A program made the translations under genes and the position numbers. Source: Deltaproteobacteria bacterium (GTDB lineage: Bacteria; Desulfobacterota; Binatia; UBA1149; SPBQ01). From it: DNA of 64,000 nt. Below are positions 17,315-26,193 of the stretch, piece by piece. The notes beneath the pieces were generated by a model. That model was not told where the DNA came from and did no database searches. It saw only the letters and a program-made list of their open reading frames with translations. The DNA lies in NCBI GenBank assembly GCA_029262375.1, contig JAJCZM010000054.1, positions 94,489-158,488 of the forward strand, read 5' to 3'. The first letter of the stretch is position 1; the number at the start of each line of letters is the position of its first letter.

Positions 17315-18211
17315 TTAAAAAAGGTTGCGGACTGCCGTCAGACGGCGCAACCACAAGGGGGTCCACTCGGGACGGCCTTGCATGACGACACCCAGCAACG
17401 GGCATCCAACAGTGTCGGCACGGCCGACGGCATCCATCAACATGTCCTTGGAAGTACCTCTAGCCTCCGCGGTCAAAATCAGTCCGTCGCACGCACGTGC
17501 GAGCATGGCGGCATCTACGGAAAGCCCCAGTGGCGGGGCTTCCAGGATCACCATGTCGTAGTGGGCGCGAGCTGAGGCCATCCAGTTCGTCAGCTCTTGA
17601 GGAACTGGACCGCCTCGAAGATCGAGCGTTAGCATCTGCGCGGGTGGGGGAACGTCGATCTCGACGTCGGAGTCCTTCTCGTCGCGCGACTGCAATCTTA
17701 TTTTCAGCGTCGGTTGGCTCACGGAGCGTGTGAGCTCGGCCACCATCACTCGCAAGCTGTGGCGGCAGACTTCGTTGGCCAGGCCATTGGAGATTGATTC
17801 GACCGATTCGATGGTGGACGCGGCCGAGATCACGACGCTTCCTACCGGAGCGCCGTTGCCGATGGCGCGAAGATTGTCGAACAGCGCGGTGAAGCTGCCG
17901 ATCGTGCGCTCACTCGGAAGCGACGGCGGCTCGATGACGCGCAGGGCGCGTTCTTCGTGAACGACCTCGGGACGTGGCTCGAGCCGGGTGACCTTGGGGT
18001 TTACGGGCTCGGCGGTAACCTCGGGGATGTCATTTTCAGACGATCCATTGTTCGGTCGTCCGGGAGCAGATCCGCCTGGAGCCGACGCGTCGGTTGCCTG
18101 TGCGCGGGTCTCACGAACGTTCTCGACGCGAGTTGCAGGCGTATCCGGCGTCGCGTTGCGAATCGCTTGTTCTTGCTCGAGGCGTTTCAGGCTCTGGAAG
18201 TAGTTACTCAT
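17315..18211 (-). CDS. Degenerate BY-kinase/CpsD-like P-loop protein
   Basis: Start ATG 18211 overlaps the ATPase stop as ATGA and gives MSNYFQSLKRLEQEQ, the usual N-terminus of XrtA-type CpsD proteins (298 residues). Residues ~20-85 are low complexity. The C-terminal half aligns in layout with CpsD/CapB tyrosine autokinases: a short 'SFTALFDNLRAI' helix, a beta strand, and YDMVILEAPPLGLSVDA as Walker B. The Walker A loop is missing. Where a G-x-G-K-S/T is expected, the sequence is ISAASTIESVESIS, and Walker A' is VMVAELTRSV. There is no Tyr-rich tail. It is probably a non-catalytic partner of the chain-length protein. Confidence 0.65.
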   Translation of the reverse strand: MSNYFQSLKRLEQEQAIRNATPDTPATRVENVRETRAQATDASAPGGSAPGRPNNGSSENDIPEVTAEPVNPKVTRLEPRPEVVHEERALRVIEPPSLPSERTIGSFTALFDNLRAIGNGAPVGSVVISAASTIESVESISNGLANEVCRHSLRVMVAELTRSVSQPTLKIRLQSRDEKDSDVEIDVPPPAQMLTLDLRGGPVPQELTNWMASARAHYDMVILEAPPLGLSVDAAMLARACDGLILTAEARGTSKDMLMDAVGRADTVGCPLLGVVMQGRPEWTPLWLRRLTAVRNLF

Positions 18212-20034
18212 CGTACTACCTCTTCGTCCGTCGCAACGCTGGAGGGGAAAGCGATTTTCCACTCACTCGGGAAGCGCAGTGCGTCGCCTGCGAGAATGAT
18301 GTTCGGGTCGGTGATCTGTGGGTTCAAAGCCTGAACCCTCTGCACCATGGTGTTCGTGTAGTGTCCGTAGATTGCGATCATTAAGTCTGAGAGCGAGTTG
18401 CCTGGTTCCACGTCGATGATTTGGTAGGTGGAATCGGACGGCTGCGTAGAGTCGGCGTCGAGAAGAGCCAGCGTCGTGCCGTCTGCGTGAGCGGTCTCGG
18501 TGGCCGGGTCGAGTTCTATTTCGATTCGACCGGTTGGAGCGGTAACGGTGGGCTCCGTCAAAATGGCGTAGGCTCCGGAAGCCGGCGGAAGAGAATCGAT
18601 CGCGTCTATGGCGTCGATCGTGTCCATCGAATCCACCGTACTAGCCGCATGGGGTGCATTGGCGGCCGGCGCGTTGATCTCAGGCCGCGCGACAGCTTCG
18701 GCTGCGCGTTCATCGGCTGCGGCCAGCTGGACCGGAGCCGCTACGGCAGGTACGGCTGCGACCGGCGCGGCCGCTTGCTCGATTGCTTGCGGCGCAGGCT
18801 CGTCGACGACCGGTTTGTAGATTGCGGGCGCGGCCGGCTGCTCAAAGGCGATTTCCGGCTCAGCTGCGGTCGGCTCTGCGGCGACTTCCGCAGCGACGAC
18901 GGGCTCTGGTGTGGGCACGGCCTGGACAACCGGCGCTGTCTCGATGGCGTCTTCGACCGTACCGGCCCGTGCGGCGTCAACGCCGGCATTCATCACTTGG
19001 GCCTGCTGGGCTTGGGCCTGGGCTTGTCGCTCCGACGGAAGCGGCTCGGCCACGATGGCCGTGGTCTGCGGCTGTGCGGGGGCGAATCGTATGTTGCCCG
19101 CTACGCGGATCATCGCGATGCTCAATCCGACTGCGAGAATCAAGAACACGGCGTTCCAGGTCCACGCAGGCGTGTTCAACGTCATCGAGGGGAGGTTCGT
19201 GGCACCCGAACGCGTACCGAGGCGGACGAGGCCGGCACCTTCTTTCTCGTGCACCGCTTCGAGGACCATCGACCGCGCGATCTTGTCTTTCGCCTGCCCG
19301 TAGGCGAACAGCATCGCGTTGTGGCAGAGGATGTTGATTGCACGTGGGATGCCGGCGCTGCGGCTCGTGATCGTGCGAATTGCCGGTTCGGAGAAGATGT
19401 CGATCGATCCGCCGACCGCGGCGAGGCGGTGTTCGATGTAGTGACGAGTTTCCTGAGACGTCAGCGGGTTGACGTGCGTACGCACCGCGATGCGCTCGGC
19501 GACTTGTCGCAAGGCAGGGTCGCGAAGTTTCGTGTCTAGTTCGGGCTGACCGACGAGAACGATCTGAAGAAGCTTGGTTTTGTAAGTCTCGAAGTTCGAG
19601 AGCAGTCGCAGATCTTCGAACGTGTCGTGCGACAGGTTCTGCGCTTCGTCGATTACCAGTGCCGCCGTCGTGCCGGCCTTAGCGCAGTTGTGTAGGAACT
19701 CGTTAAACGCATCTAGAAGTTGCACGCCGTGCAGCTCGTCGCACTCGATTCCGAAGTCGCGCAGAGCGTTGCGAAGAATTCCATCGAAAGAGAGACGTGC
19801 GTTCGAGATGTAGGCGGTGTGTATTTCCGGACCGAGACTGCTCAGCAACGAGTAGACCAATGTCGTCTTGCCGGTACCGACCTCTCCGATCATGGAGATC
19901 AATCCGCGACGTTCCTTCAGGCCCATCGTCAATGCCGCGTATGCTTCTGCGTGCACCGAACTCAGATACAGGAAGGCCGGATCGGGGGTCAGCGAGAACG
20001 GTTCGCCGGTTAGATTGAAGCGTCTCCAATACAT
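18208..20034 (-). CDS. ExeA/XrtA-type AAA ATPase with C-terminal LysM-like segment
   Basis: Start ATG 20034 gives MYWRRFNLTGEPFSLTPDP, the standard opening of ExeA-like and exosortase-cluster ATPases. Walker A is GEVGTGKTTLVYSLLS, Walker B is ALVIDEAQNL, and a Sensor-like LVGQPELDTKLRD follows. A membrane helix lies near residue 305 (AVFLILAVGLSIAMI). An Ala/Pro/Glu-rich linker of about 200 residues comes next. The end reads IDVEPGNSLSDLMIAIYGHY and QALNPQITDPNIILAGDALR, a LysM-like peptidoglycan-binding pattern. The layout suggests a cytoplasmic ATPase tethered through the periplasm to the wall, like ExeA. It lies 4 bp after the chain-length gene. Confidence 0.82.
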   Translation of the reverse strand: MYWRRFNLTGEPFSLTPDPAFLYLSSVHAEAYAALTMGLKERRGLISMIGEVGTGKTTLVYSLLSSLGPEIHTAYISNARLSFDGILRNALRDFGIECDELHGVQLLDAFNEFLHNCAKAGTTAALVIDEAQNLSHDTFEDLRLLSNFETYKTKLLQIVLVGQPELDTKLRDPALRQVAERIAVRTHVNPLTSQETRHYIEHRLAAVGGSIDIFSEPAIRTITSRSAGIPRAINILCHNAMLFAYGQAKDKIARSMVLEAVHEKEGAGLVRLGTRSGATNLPSMTLNTPAWTWNAVFLILAVGLSIAMIRVAGNIRFAPAQPQTTAIVAEPLPSERQAQAQAQQAQVMNAGVDAARAGTVEDAIETAPVVQAVPTPEPVVAAEVAAEPTAAEPEIAFEQPAAPAIYKPVVDEPAPQAIEQAAAPVAAVPAVAAPVQLAAADERAAEAVARPEINAPAANAPHAASTVDSMDTIDAIDAIDSLPPASGAYAILTEPTVTAPTGRIEIELDPATETAHADGTTLALLDADSTQPSDSTYQIIDVEPGNSLSDLMIAIYGHYTNTMVQRVQALNPQITDPNIILAGDALRFPSEWKIAFPSSVATDEEVVR

Positions 20035-20038
20035 CCGG

Positions 20039-21511
20039 TTATACCTGGATCTCACCCAATACGGGGAGCCCGGTCATACGTTCAACCTGTGATGTCGTCT
20101 TCACCGACGGGTCGAGCCAGTCGCGCATGAGCGCGATTCCTACGCCGAGGAGCAAACTCCCCGCAAAGCCCATCGCGAACAGCCGTTTGATCGGCGAGGA
20201 CTCGGGCTGCGTCGGCGGCGTGGCCGGCTCTATGATGGCTACGTTGACGATCTTGGACTCGTCAAGTGCGTTCGAAAAACGGGCCTGTTCTTCTTTTCTA
20301 GAGTAGGTCTGGTGGGCTTCTTTAGCGCTGGCCAGTTCGTTCTCTAGTCGCTCCCATTCGGGGGCTACTTTCTCGAGCTCTTTCAGCTTACTGCGGTTGC
20401 CGGAAATCTGCGCGGTGATGGCTGCAACGCGTGCGTCTACGCTATCGATCGCGCTGCGAACGGTGCTGCGCTGCATGGCCAGCGTCGCTTCGTTCTCTTT
20501 GGCGAGCAGTCGCTTTGCCTCGGCGATCTGTCTGTCCAGATCCCGCACCGCGACGCTGGTCTTGGTGTAACGCGACAACAACTCGCTGCGCTCGAGTTCG
20601 AGCTCGATGATTCGTCCCTTCACCGCAGCCAACGCAGGGTTCGCGTTTAGGTCCACGATGGCCTCCGCCCGCGACGAGAGTTCCGCCCGCTCGGTTTTGG
20701 CTTCGTCCAGTTGGTTGCCCAACTCGGCGATGCGAAGCCGGAGTTCTTCCGTGTTGAGCGTGAGCAAGTCTTCGCCGACGCGATCGCGGAACGCCGAGCG
20801 CGCCACCTGCGCCTTGTCGAGCTTCTCCGAAAGTACGAGCCGTTGGCTGTGGAAGAATTCCTGGGTGGTCGAGCTCTCGTAGAGGCGACGATACCGATCA
20901 ATCAGTGTCTCTGAGAGACCGTTGACGAAGGCCGCGGCCCAGGTCGGATTGCCGCTGATGAACGACAGTTCGATCAGGCTGGTCTTCTGTACCGGTGTGA
21001 CCTGTACCAGACGCGCAAGTGACTGCGCACGATGATCGAGTTCACTCTGAACCGGAACCTCGTGCACTCTTCGATAGACGTTGCCCGGGATCGCGAGTGG
21101 GTTTTTCATCCCACCGGTCTCCGCGACGACTTGTTCCTCGATTTCGGCGGTGTCGAGAGGCGCGCTGTTGGCGCGCACGCGTTCGAGGGCTTCGCGTACG
21201 AGACTGGGGTCCTGCAGCAGCGTCGCGAGTGCATTGACTTGCGCATCGCCGACTCGGTGTAGGACGGTGCGCGTCTCCGCGTCGGGCGTGACAGCGACGT
21301 GCGCACGTGAATCCTTCACCATTAGAACCGATCTTGCCTTGTAACTCGGCGGGAGCGTCCAGGCACGAATGCCCGCGAGACTCACTCCGATCGCGACCGT
21401 GGTCAGTACCAGTTTCCGATGCCGAAAAATCGAGCGCACGAGGTCCTGCCAAGGCAGCGACGCGGCGCTCAGTTCGAATTCGGAATTAGGCTGATTGATA
21501 TCGCGTTCCAT
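20039..21511 (-). CDS. Polysaccharide co-polymerase / chain-length determinant (Wzz family)
   Basis: This 490-residue protein has a helix near residue 33 (KLVLTTVAIGVSLAGI). A long periplasmic part follows, with coiled-coil heptads at ~220-400 (RIAELGNQLDEAKTERAELSSR). A second helix near residue 450 (RLFAMGFAGSLLLGVGIALM) follows the proline-rich PATPPTQPESSP. That is the PCP-2 layout, with a GNVR-like region WERLENELASAKEAHQTYSRKEE. It sets polymer length with Wzy and couples to Wza. No kinase domain is fused; the neighbouring kinase-like protein lacks Walker A. It is 12 bp downstream of the export lipoprotein gene. Confidence 0.88.
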   Translation of the reverse strand: MERDINQPNSEFELSAASLPWQDLVRSIFRHRKLVLTTVAIGVSLAGIRAWTLPPSYKARSVLMVKDSRAHVAVTPDAETRTVLHRVGDAQVNALATLLQDPSLVREALERVRANSAPLDTAEIEEQVVAETGGMKNPLAIPGNVYRRVHEVPVQSELDHRAQSLARLVQVTPVQKTSLIELSFISGNPTWAAAFVNGLSETLIDRYRRLYESSTTQEFFHSQRLVLSEKLDKAQVARSAFRDRVGEDLLTLNTEELRLRIAELGNQLDEAKTERAELSSRAEAIVDLNANPALAAVKGRIIELELERSELLSRYTKTSVAVRDLDRQIAEAKRLLAKENEATLAMQRSTVRSAIDSVDARVAAITAQISGNRSKLKELEKVAPEWERLENELASAKEAHQTYSRKEEQARFSNALDESKIVNVAIIEPATPPTQPESSPIKRLFAMGFAGSLLLGVGIALMRDWLDPSVKTTSQVERMTGLPVLGEIQV

Positions 21512-21523
21512 CGTGAGTCAGGC

Positions 21524-22249
21524 TCAGAATCCTCGCAGGACCGTGGTCGGATTCACCGGCAGGAGGTTACGGATGTACAAGGTGACGAACTCGCCCATGT
21601 TAGAGATCGCGTTGTTGGGGATGTGCACCATGTCGCCCGGCTGAAGCGGTACGTCAGCGCCCGGATCTCGGCCGTATTCGACTTCTTTGAGGTTCAGTCT
21701 GCGCCCGATGTACTCGCCGTCGGGCATGCGCCGGATGAGAACGACATGGGTACGACGCGCGCCGATGTCGAAACCGCCGGCCTCCTTAATTAGTTGGTAT
21801 ACCGTCTTTTGGCCGATCAACTCGTATAGGCCGGGCTTGTAGACCTGGCCGGTCACGTAGACCTTCTGTGCGCCGAACTCGAGTACGATCACCGTAATAT
21901 CGGGAATCGAAAGTTCGCCTGCGTACTGCTTGGTCAAGAGCCGATCGAGGTCTCGCGGGGTTGAACCGGCGCACAATACGTCGTCGATGAAAGGCAGAGA
22001 GATCTTCCCGTCGGGGCGAACCACGACCTCTTGGTCGAGTTCGGGATTACGGTAGAAGCGAATCTGCAAACGGTCTGCTATCTGAATTCGGTAGGCCGGT
22101 AGATCGGCCGGTTCGGGCGATGACGACGCCGTCGTAGGCAGGTCCATTGGTTGCCTGGGGCCGGGCGCAACACAGGCCGTCGCCGACAAACACAGCAGTC
22201 CTGTCACGATTGCCAGGGCACCAGCCGATCGAACCGAAGAAATACTCAT
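21524..22249 (-). CDS. Polysaccharide export outer-membrane lipoprotein (Wza-like)
   Basis: I choose ATG 22249 over 22276 because it gives a compact lipoprotein signal, MSISSVRSAGALAIVTG then LLCLSATAC, with Cys as the lipidated residue. GGAG lies upstream. The mature protein has the Poly_export domain (YRIQIADRLQIRFYRNPELDQEVVVRPDGKIS in pieces, then PFIDDV) and SLBB-type domains (VYVTGQVYKPGLYELIGQKT and VPLQPGDMVHIPNN). It should form the outer-membrane and periplasmic channel for the polymer. At 241 residues it is shorter than E. coli Wza and lacks the extra C-terminal region. It is the first structural gene after the long leader. Confidence 0.88.
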   Translation of the reverse strand: MSISSVRSAGALAIVTGLLCLSATACVAPGPRQPMDLPTTASSSPEPADLPAYRIQIADRLQIRFYRNPELDQEVVVRPDGKISLPFIDDVLCAGSTPRDLDRLLTKQYAGELSIPDITVIVLEFGAQKVYVTGQVYKPGLYELIGQKTVYQLIKEAGGFDIGARRTHVVLIRRMPDGEYIGRRLNLKEVEYGRDPGADVPLQPGDMVHIPNNAISNMGEFVTLYIRNLLPVNPTTVLRGF

Positions 22250-23219
22250 CCTAATCCCACTCCTACTGCTCCACATTCCTGCGCCTCTGCCTCCGCCGAA
22301 CTCTGGAATCGGCTCGAAATCAAATTACTCGAATGCGCTTGGCACTCATCCGTACGCAAGAACGGTCGCGCACTGTTTCGGTGGCTCCGCACGGCGCGAC
22401 CGACAACGAGTTGAAACGATTCGGTGAGACGCGATCGTGCCCCGGACATACAAGGAGTAGAGTTCGCTTCGCACTGGTCCCCCATGGAGATTGCGAAGCG
22501 GTACCCCGATATCCGACTCGGCTGCCTGACCGCTCTCTTTGCTCGACATAAAAATATCACGCGCTGCTCCGGGCTACGATCATTGGACGCTCGTCTTTGG
22601 CCCCGATTGGGCGCTTTGGGCGTTGTTGCGTTGCTCCAATGATCCAGCTCTGTCCGTTCGTTGTGCGTATCCTAATAACCCGCGAAGCGCTTCATTCGTA
22701 GCGTCGCCGATTCCGATTCAATCGAAGCATTGAGTCCGTGGTCCAACGCTACGACGGCGTCGTCGGCTGGCCGTGCACTCCCGCGCGAACTTCGAGCGGG
22801 CGCCCTTGCTCCTTTGCAAGCTATACGCCAGGGGCTGCGTGCTCCAAAAACGCTGGAATATTAGACTCTTGCGGTACTTTCTTCAAGTTGGAATTCTGTC
22901 TCGATTTGAATCAGACGTGGGCGATCACTTCGTGATGATCATTCTGAGACTGATCCAGGGGCGAGCCTGCGGGTCCGTCATGCCGGCCGCGGTGCTGTCT
23001 GTGGTGTGGCTCGACCGCGGGCGCTCGCACGGCAAGGCAGGTGACGCGGCGCCGCGCTCGCGGACCGGCAAGTCGCTCACCGCCCGGTTGCGATCGAGCC
23101 GGCCTGTGCGCGCAATTGTGCGTAACTTCGTGCGTTATGGCGGTGCGCATGAGCATACGCCCCCGAATGGGTCTCAGATCGAGACATCCGGCTCGTTTCG
23201 CAGCGCCGCCGACCACTGC
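22250..23219 (-). promoter_or_regulatory. 970-bp non-coding leader and promoter region of the export operon
   Basis: No believable gene lies here; the longest frames lack any protein signature. On the minus strand the region holds a candidate sigma54 promoter (22815-22830) and an inverted repeat GATCATTGGA/TCCAATGATC at 22578-22587 and 22635-22644. A perfect 9-bp hairpin CGCTTCGCA/TGCGAAGCG lies at 22465-22500, and a GAAGCGCTTC palindrome at 22684-22693. An ATCAC-TTC-GTGAT dyad lies near 22923-22935. If the promoter is right, the wza mRNA has a ~550-nt structured leader. Confidence 0.6.
22815..22830 (-). promoter_or_regulatory. Candidate sigma54 (-24/-12) promoter for the export operon
   Basis: The minus strand reads TGGCGTATAGCTTGCA. 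GG and GC are ten bases apart and the -12 element TTGCA is perfect; the -24 element TGGCGT differs from TGGCAC in its last two bases. It lies between the gene for a sigma54-type activator and the Wza-like gene, pointing toward wza, 566 bp upstream of its start. Confidence 0.5.
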
Positions 23220-24638
23220 CTAGGAGCCGTCGAGAACGGGGGACCGTCGGTCGAATCCGTACTTCCGGATCCTGTAGCGTAGCGTCGCACGAGAGACTCC
23301 GAGCAACCGCGCGGCCGGACTTACCTTGTTGCCGGTGCGCTCGAGCGCTTGTTCCGTCAGCGACCGATTGAGCGCCTCGAGATCGATGCCCTCCGCCGGC
23401 AACGTCCAGAGTTCGCCCGTGGCCCCCTCGCCGTCACCGCGATGGTCGATCCCGCCGCCCGGGCTGCCGTCGAGAAGTCGGAAGTCGGCTGATGTGAGGA
23501 GGTTGCCCCGACTGAGCATGACGGCGCGTTCGAGCGCGTTGTACAGTTCGCGCACGTTACCGCGCCAGATTCTCGTCGAGAGGTAGCGTACGGCTTCGCG
23601 CGACAGGCCGGGGACCGCGCGTCCCATCTCCGATTCGAGGCTTTTCAGGAAATGCTGTGCGAGTGGGACGATGTCGTCGACACGTTCCGACAGCGCGGGC
23701 AGATGTAGCGGGAAGACGCAGAGCTTGTAGTACAAGGCTTCGCTGAATTCCCCCTCTCGTACGCGATCCTCCAGCCGGGTGTTGGTGGTTGCGATCACGC
23801 GTACATCGCTGTGCTCCGCGTCTGTTGCGCCTAGCGGTACGTAGGTTTCGGTTTCCAGGAACTCGAGCAGCGTCCTTTGTACGCCGCGAGAGATGTCGGC
23901 GATTTCATCGAGAAGTATCGTGCCGCCGGCGGTCTGCGCGATCAGCCCTTCCTTGTCTGACGTCGCGCCCGCGAATGCTCCTCGTCTATAGCCGAACAGC
24001 TCGCTCTCGAGTAGCCCGTCGGGAATGGCCGCGCAGTTGATGGGGGCGAACTTGTGCGCCGCACGCAGACTGTTGCGATGAATCGCGCGCGCAAGGACTT
24101 CCTTGCCGGTGCCGCTATCGCCCGTGATCAGTACGGTGCAGTCGAGCGGAGCTACCTGGCCCGCAAGTTCGAGGACGTGTCGCATGGTATCGGATTGGGC
24201 GATGATACCGCTGAAGTCGGCATTGCGGTCGACCTGGGTCTTCGCGCGCACCCGCTGCTGCCGCTCGAGCCGAGCCATCACCATTTTCGTGAGATCGATG
24301 AGACGCGGTCGGTCGACGGGCTTCGTGATGAGATCGATGGCGCCGGCCTCCAGCGCGGCGTCAGACAGATCGGTACCGAGAAAGTCGGTTACCAATGCGA
24401 CCGGAGCTCCGGCATCGAGTCGTTGAATCCGCTGCATCAGTTCGATGCCGTCACATTCCGGCAGGGACGAATCACTGATCGTCAGGGCGCAGCTGCCACT
24501 GCGGTGAAATTCCAATGCTTCGGCGCTCGTACGCGCCTCGTGTACATCCAGGCCCTCGGCGTTGAGCCAGCCCTTGCAGGTGTGTCTGAAACTGTCGTCG
24601 GCCGTTACGACCAAAACGGAGCCATGGCGCTGCCGCAT
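23220..24638 (-). CDS. Sigma54-type response regulator (PrsR/NtrC-like) with altered GAFTGA loop
   Basis: This 472-residue protein has a receiver domain at 1-125 (phospho-acceptor Asp in LTISDSSLPECDG, conserved Lys in LITKPVD). An AAA+ domain spans ~145-385, with Walker A GDSGTGKEVLARAIH and Walker B GGTILLDEIADIS. The C-terminus is a Fis-type helix-turn-helix (NKVSPAARLLGVSRATLRYRI). The sigma54-contact loop reads GYRRGAFAGATSDKEG, i.e. GAFAGA, not GAFTGA. The position next to the export operon matches PrsR-like regulators of exopolysaccharide clusters. No partner kinase is in the window. Confidence 0.88.
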   Translation of the reverse strand: MRQRHGSVLVVTADDSFRHTCKGWLNAEGLDVHEARTSAEALEFHRSGSCALTISDSSLPECDGIELMQRIQRLDAGAPVALVTDFLGTDLSDAALEAGAIDLITKPVDRPRLIDLTKMVMARLERQQRVRAKTQVDRNADFSGIIAQSDTMRHVLELAGQVAPLDCTVLITGDSGTGKEVLARAIHRNSLRAAHKFAPINCAAIPDGLLESELFGYRRGAFAGATSDKEGLIAQTAGGTILLDEIADISRGVQRTLLEFLETETYVPLGATDAEHSDVRVIATTNTRLEDRVREGEFSEALYYKLCVFPLHLPALSERVDDIVPLAQHFLKSLESEMGRAVPGLSREAVRYLSTRIWRGNVRELYNALERAVMLSRGNLLTSADFRLLDGSPGGGIDHRGDGEGATGELWTLPAEGIDLEALNRSLTEQALERTGNKVSPAARLLGVSRATLRYRIRKYGFDRRSPVLDGS

Positions 24639-24858
24639 CTTCCCCTCCCGAGACTGGTGTGGGCGTCAGGAAATCCTTTATCCCAGGCTGAAGTTTCAGT
24701 GCTTATAACGCGGTTCGGTCCGCATGGTGAACGTTTTTGTGCACACCGTGGCCGATTAGGACATATTCGTGCGCCCGTGAGAAGGCGGGGGCGCTCAGTG
24801 AGCACTAGTTCGCGGGCAGGTTTGGGAGCTTCAACAGGGGCGGAAGGCGTTCGGACGG
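24639..24858. promoter_or_regulatory. 220-bp gap upstream of the response-regulator gene
   Basis: This space should hold the promoter of the response regulator and the 3' end signal of the thrombospondin-repeat gene. I see a short GCTCAGTGAGC dyad near 24794-24804 but no clear -35/-10 pair and no T-rich terminator. Confidence 0.35.
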
Positions 24859-26193
24859 CTAGTTCTTGTGCTTGCAGACGAGCTTGTGGCCGCGTCGATT
24901 GAACTCGCAGTCACTTCCATCGAACGCGGTCTCGCCGCAGTCGCCCGCGAGCGATGCGGTAATGTCGCCGAGCACCACCGAAGCACGCAGGGGCGGATCG
25001 TCGACGGCGATCGGATAGTTGCCGTTGCGTCCGCGCAGCTGGATTCGGACCTGGCCGGGGCTGCGCTTGGATTTGTCCTTGATCAGAAACTTTCGCAGGC
25101 CGTTGACGGGGACTGCACTGCGATCGACGAACTTCCAGACCTTGTTCGACGGCCTGTAACGCCAGCCTCGTGTGTTGCGCGCACCCGTATGCATCTCGCC
25201 GGGGACGTCGATGTCGAGCCGGTCGATGAGAGCGTCGCTCGTTACGACGACACGCGCGCCGTCGTTGCCGGGATTGAGAAGCAGGAAGTCTCCACCGTCG
25301 CCCAAAACGAAATCGCCCTTGATTGCCAGCCGATCGTTCCCGGACTTGGAATCCAGATGAATCTTGTTGAACACGACCTGATGCTTGTCGTGCATGTTGC
25401 GCTGGCCTGCAATATTCGTGCAGGGGTCGCATGCTTCACCCCGACCGTCTAGGTCGTCGTCGCTTTGCTCAGGATTGAAGACGTTGAGGCAGTTGTCCGC
25501 CGGGCAGACGGTTCCGACGATGCCCACCGCGCCGAATCCATCGCCATCAACGTCGTGACAGGTGTCGAGCCCGTCGACGATGCCGTCGCGATCGCTGTCG
25601 CGATCGAGTGGATCCGTTCCGCTAACCTCGCGTTCGTAGCCGTCACCCCAGCCGTCGCCGTCGGAGTCGGCTTCTTGGGCATCGGTCTCACCCGGATCCG
25701 TGAAGCCGTTCAGGTTGACGTCTTCCTCGGCATCGGTGAGGCCGTCTCCGTCGCTGTCGAGAACCTGCGCAACCATTGGGTAGCTGACGAAACGTTGGTT
25801 GGATTGCAGGCTCTGCCGCCCCTGATCATCGATTGCGGTGACCGTGAAATATGCGGTCGGGCCGAGTGGAAGGTTCTTGATGACGTGCGTCACCTGCGAG
25901 CCGGACGCATTGGTCGGCGTCACGTTCTGTTCGATCGCGGGCGCGCTGCCGATCCGCGTGTAGACGCGATATGAGACGACACCCCCGACTCCACGCCACG
26001 TCAGTCGCGCTTCGTACGCTTCCGCCGGACCGAAGGCTGTAGCGAGAAACCCGGCGACGAGCGTCAATCCGCCCAAAACCTGGCGAACGCGGCGCGACAC
26101 GGCGCGACGTCTCGCCAATGGGCGCGAGGCGATGTCTGAGGGCGGCGGGGTAGGCAACGCTTCTTTGTCCTTCTTCGTGTGAACGCTGGGCAA
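24859..26193 (-). CDS. Secreted thrombospondin type-3 repeat protein
   Basis: The 444-residue frame has a basic N-terminal extension before a signal-like stretch (QVLGGLTLVAGFLATAFGPAEA), so translation may really start later, for example at the GTG giving VSRRVRQVLGG. A fibronectin-III-like domain follows (~55-140). Then come calcium-binding repeats: DSDGDGLTDAEEDVNLNGFTD, EADSDGDGWGDGY, DRDSDRDGIVDGLDTCHDVDG and DDDLDGRGEACDPC. The C-terminal ~170 residues are unrecognised beta-rich sequence with a Cys pair near the end (CGETAFDGSDCEF). It is probably a cell-surface or matrix calcium-binding protein. Its place beside the exopolysaccharide locus fits a matrix role, but that is inference. Confidence 0.7.
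   Translation of the reverse strand: MPSVHTKKDKEALPTPPPSDIASRPLARRRAVSRRVRQVLGGLTLVAGFLATAFGPAEAYEARLTWRGVGGVVSYRVYTRIGSAPAIEQNVTPTNASGSQVTHVIKNLPLGPTAYFTVTAIDDQGRQSLQSNQRFVSYPMVAQVLDSDGDGLTDAEEDVNLNGFTDPGETDAQEADSDGDGWGDGYEREVSGTDPLDRDSDRDGIVDGLDTCHDVDGDGFGAVGIVGTVCPADNCLNVFNPEQSDDDLDGRGEACDPCTNIAGQRNMHDKHQVVFNKIHLDSKSGNDRLAIKGDFVLGDGGDFLLLNPGNDGARVVVTSDALIDRLDIDVPGEMHTGARNTRGWRYRPSNKVWKFVDRSAVPVNGLRKFLIKDKSKRSPGQVRIQLRGRNGNYPIAVDDPPLRASVVLGDITASLAGDCGETAFDGSDCEFNRRGHKLVCKHKN

Noticed and set aside
22773..23282. 169-residue plus-strand frame in the wza leader region
   Set aside because: No domain, no signal, no ribosome-binding site, and composition unlike the neighbouring genes.
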